A stretch of DNA of 10,781 bases from Hyphochytrium catenoides (lineage: Eukaryota; Sar; Hyphochytriomycetes; Hyphochytriales; Hyphochytriaceae). Numbering within the stretch: the stretch's first letter is position 1; every line of letters starts with the position of its first letter. A program made the position numbers and the translations under genes. The notes beneath the pieces are model-generated. The model was not told the origin of the DNA. It saw only the letters and a program-made list of their open reading frames with translations, and ran no database searches. The stretch is taken from assembly GCA_900088475.1 (NCBI GenBank), contig FLMG01003282.1, positions 4,683-15,463 of the forward strand. Direction: 5' to 3'. Positions 9,801-10,781 of this stretch are shown here, in pieces.

Positions 9801-10425
9801 CCATCCGCCAACTCCGTTCCCCGTCTTGTGGCCCCAATGAAGGTCTTTCCGCGAAGCCTAGGCGGTAGTAACCACATATCCCGGCTTGTCTATCTATCAC
9901 AGAACCGCTCTACAGAGCCCCATTGTGGTCTTCTTGCACCCCCGTCCCAGTGCCACGGTCTAGGACTACAAGGGACACTCACCCCTGACACGTTATACTT
10001 CTCAATGAAGCGAGACAGCGGTAGACGAAGGAGCTTCTCCTCAATAATAAACTCAAACGAGCGAGACTCGCCTAGTCAAACATCGACAAGGTCGAATAGA
10101 GTAGGAAGTCAGAGAGAGAGAGACAAAGAAGGGAGGGTGAGTGTGGAGAAGACGGCAAGGGAGTTTCTCGCCTTCCCAGATGCTCTGTAAGACGCATGAG
10201 AAGGGAAACTTTGGACGGGTGCAATAAGAGAAGAAAGTGAAAGGCATAGCACAGGGAGAACAGAGTCTCAAGGACAAACGCTGCCTTACCACTGCCGATC
10301 AAATGGTTTATCACCTCCGATAGTCCCTTCCGTGTCAGCTTGGTGGGAACCGCGATAGCGGTGTCTGTGACTCTGATGGCGTCATCTTTGGTGATGAAGC
10401 GCACTCGAAGCTGTTCCTCGTCCAT
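6843..10425 (-). CDS. WDR12: Ribosome biogenesis protein WDR12/Ytm1 (NLE domain plus seven WD repeats), 11 exons
   Basis: Exons in transcript order: 10425-10290, 10071-9983, 9742-9636, 9530-9418, 9234-9170, 8918-8802, 8473-8327, 8122-7979, 7660-7552, 7270-7055, 6913-6843 (stop TAA); 1314 nt, 437 aa, close to the usual 420-460. Phases match at all ten GT-AG introns. The start is the first Met after an in-frame TAG. Residues 1-85 form the NLE (ubiquitin-like) domain: MDEEQLRVRF, then FEFIIEEKLLRLPLSRF and EDVVTVEYFE. Seven WD blades follow, with signatures at SYDGRVTAY (117-125), GKDHAVRFC (161-169), GWDGQIRVW (214-222), GWDRSVRTW (287-295), DRAVRLWD (331-338), SYDGVVKVWD (375-384) and SDCKVKFF (417-424). 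A basic linker, RKKKQKT (240-246), sits between blades 3 and 4, as I recall for animal orthologues. In known systems this protein joins Nop7/PES1 and Erb1/BOP1 in the PeBoW complex for 60S maturation in the nucleolus, and its NLE domain is engaged by the Rea1/midasin ATPase for release. Least certain boundary: the acceptor of exon 6. Confidence 0.93.
8229..8247 (+). repeat. T10 homopolymer within an intronic near-copy of the WDR12 linker-coding tract
   Basis: The plus strand has ten consecutive T at 8236-8245 inside WDR12 intron 7 (8123-8326). The surrounding 19 bases match 17 of 19 positions at 8365-8383, the exon segment that encodes the basic RKKKQKT linker. It may be a short duplication or simply shared polypurine composition. 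Confidence 0.4.
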
Positions 10426-10746
10426 TGCTACCCTGGTCTGCAGGTTGTTTGGCCCGCTCCGCTTCCAAGTTTCTACGATCTAATGCGCTGGTCCCTGCTC
10501 CAGAAGCTGGCGACCTAGCGAGTGATGCAACTCCAAGCGATCTCTCTCGTCTCAGAGCTGCCAAGGCTCTTGGACAGCTGCAGCACAAGTATTGAAGTCT
10601 CCGATTGGCGCTTACAATGAGGGAGAGGGGAACGAGAAGCACGCAACAAACCGAAGAGTGCGGGAAGAAGTGAACCACCAGGCAGAGCGGAGAGCGAAGA
10701 GCATTCAAGAGACAAGAGGGAGATGCGAAGAGTATCATACGAGTGA

Positions 10747-10781
<35 letters not shown>
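10426..10781. other. Upstream region of WDR12 (promoter and 5' leader), no gene seen
   Basis: Read in the WDR12 direction, this region is strongly pyrimidine-rich from 10781 to about 10625 and mixed nearer the start codon. The AG in CTTGTGCTGCAG could be the acceptor of a leader intron, because the CT-rich part resembles the introns of this window, but there is no proof. The open frames here are out of frame with the NLE start and translate to low-complexity sequence. Confidence 0.5.
10751..10780 (+). repeat. Dinucleotide microsatellite (GA)15 at the right edge
   Basis: Fifteen perfect GA units reach the end of the window and may continue beyond it. They lie about 330 bases upstream of the WDR12 start, reading CT in the WDR12 direction. 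GA/CT repeats can be promoter-proximal elements in plants and algae, but no role can be shown here. Confidence 0.9.

Noticed and set aside
9789-10190. 133-codon plus-strand open frame antisense to the start of WDR12
   Set aside because: It overlaps the strongly supported NLE-domain exon on the other strand and its translation has no recognisable features.

Overview
The window is nuclear DNA from a eukaryote, most likely a unicellular alga or other protist. I cannot name the lineage from sequence alone. Both recognisable genes are split by many spliceosomal introns of about 105-456 bp with GT-AG ends. The coding sequence is of moderate GC, and the long pentatricopeptide (PPR) protein is of a kind abundant in plants, algae and some protists. 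I saw no tRNA, rRNA, transposon, CRISPR array or bacterial-type operon.

Layout. Bases 1-635 are the 5' flank of the first gene. They contain a possible exon of a divergent minus-strand gene at the left edge (weak evidence) and a TATA-like stretch near 570. Bases 636-6320 (+) hold a ten-exon gene for a P-class PPR protein of about 1075 residues with a convincing mitochondrial presequence. Bases 6321-6842 are a pyrimidine-rich convergent intergenic region with two AATAAA signals. Bases 10425-6843 (-) hold an eleven-exon gene for the ribosome-biogenesis factor WDR12/Ytm1 (437 residues: an N-terminal NLE domain, then seven WD repeats). Bases 10426-10781 are its upstream region, ending in a GA microsatellite that runs off the window.

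I rebuilt both gene models by hand. In each, every intron joins exons in a matching phase. In the PPR protein the 35-residue repeat period runs unbroken across the later junctions, and in WDR12 the WD-repeat spacing is kept across most junctions. The two genes act in different places (mitochondrial RNA handling, nucleolar 60S subunit assembly). They are simply convergent neighbours, and nothing suggests a shared pathway. I did not find a new biological system. The most interesting points are where the introns fall in the PPR repeats, a charged insertion inside one PPR repeat, purine-rich sense-strand introns in WDR12 that leave a long open antisense frame, and the possible divergent exon at the left edge.
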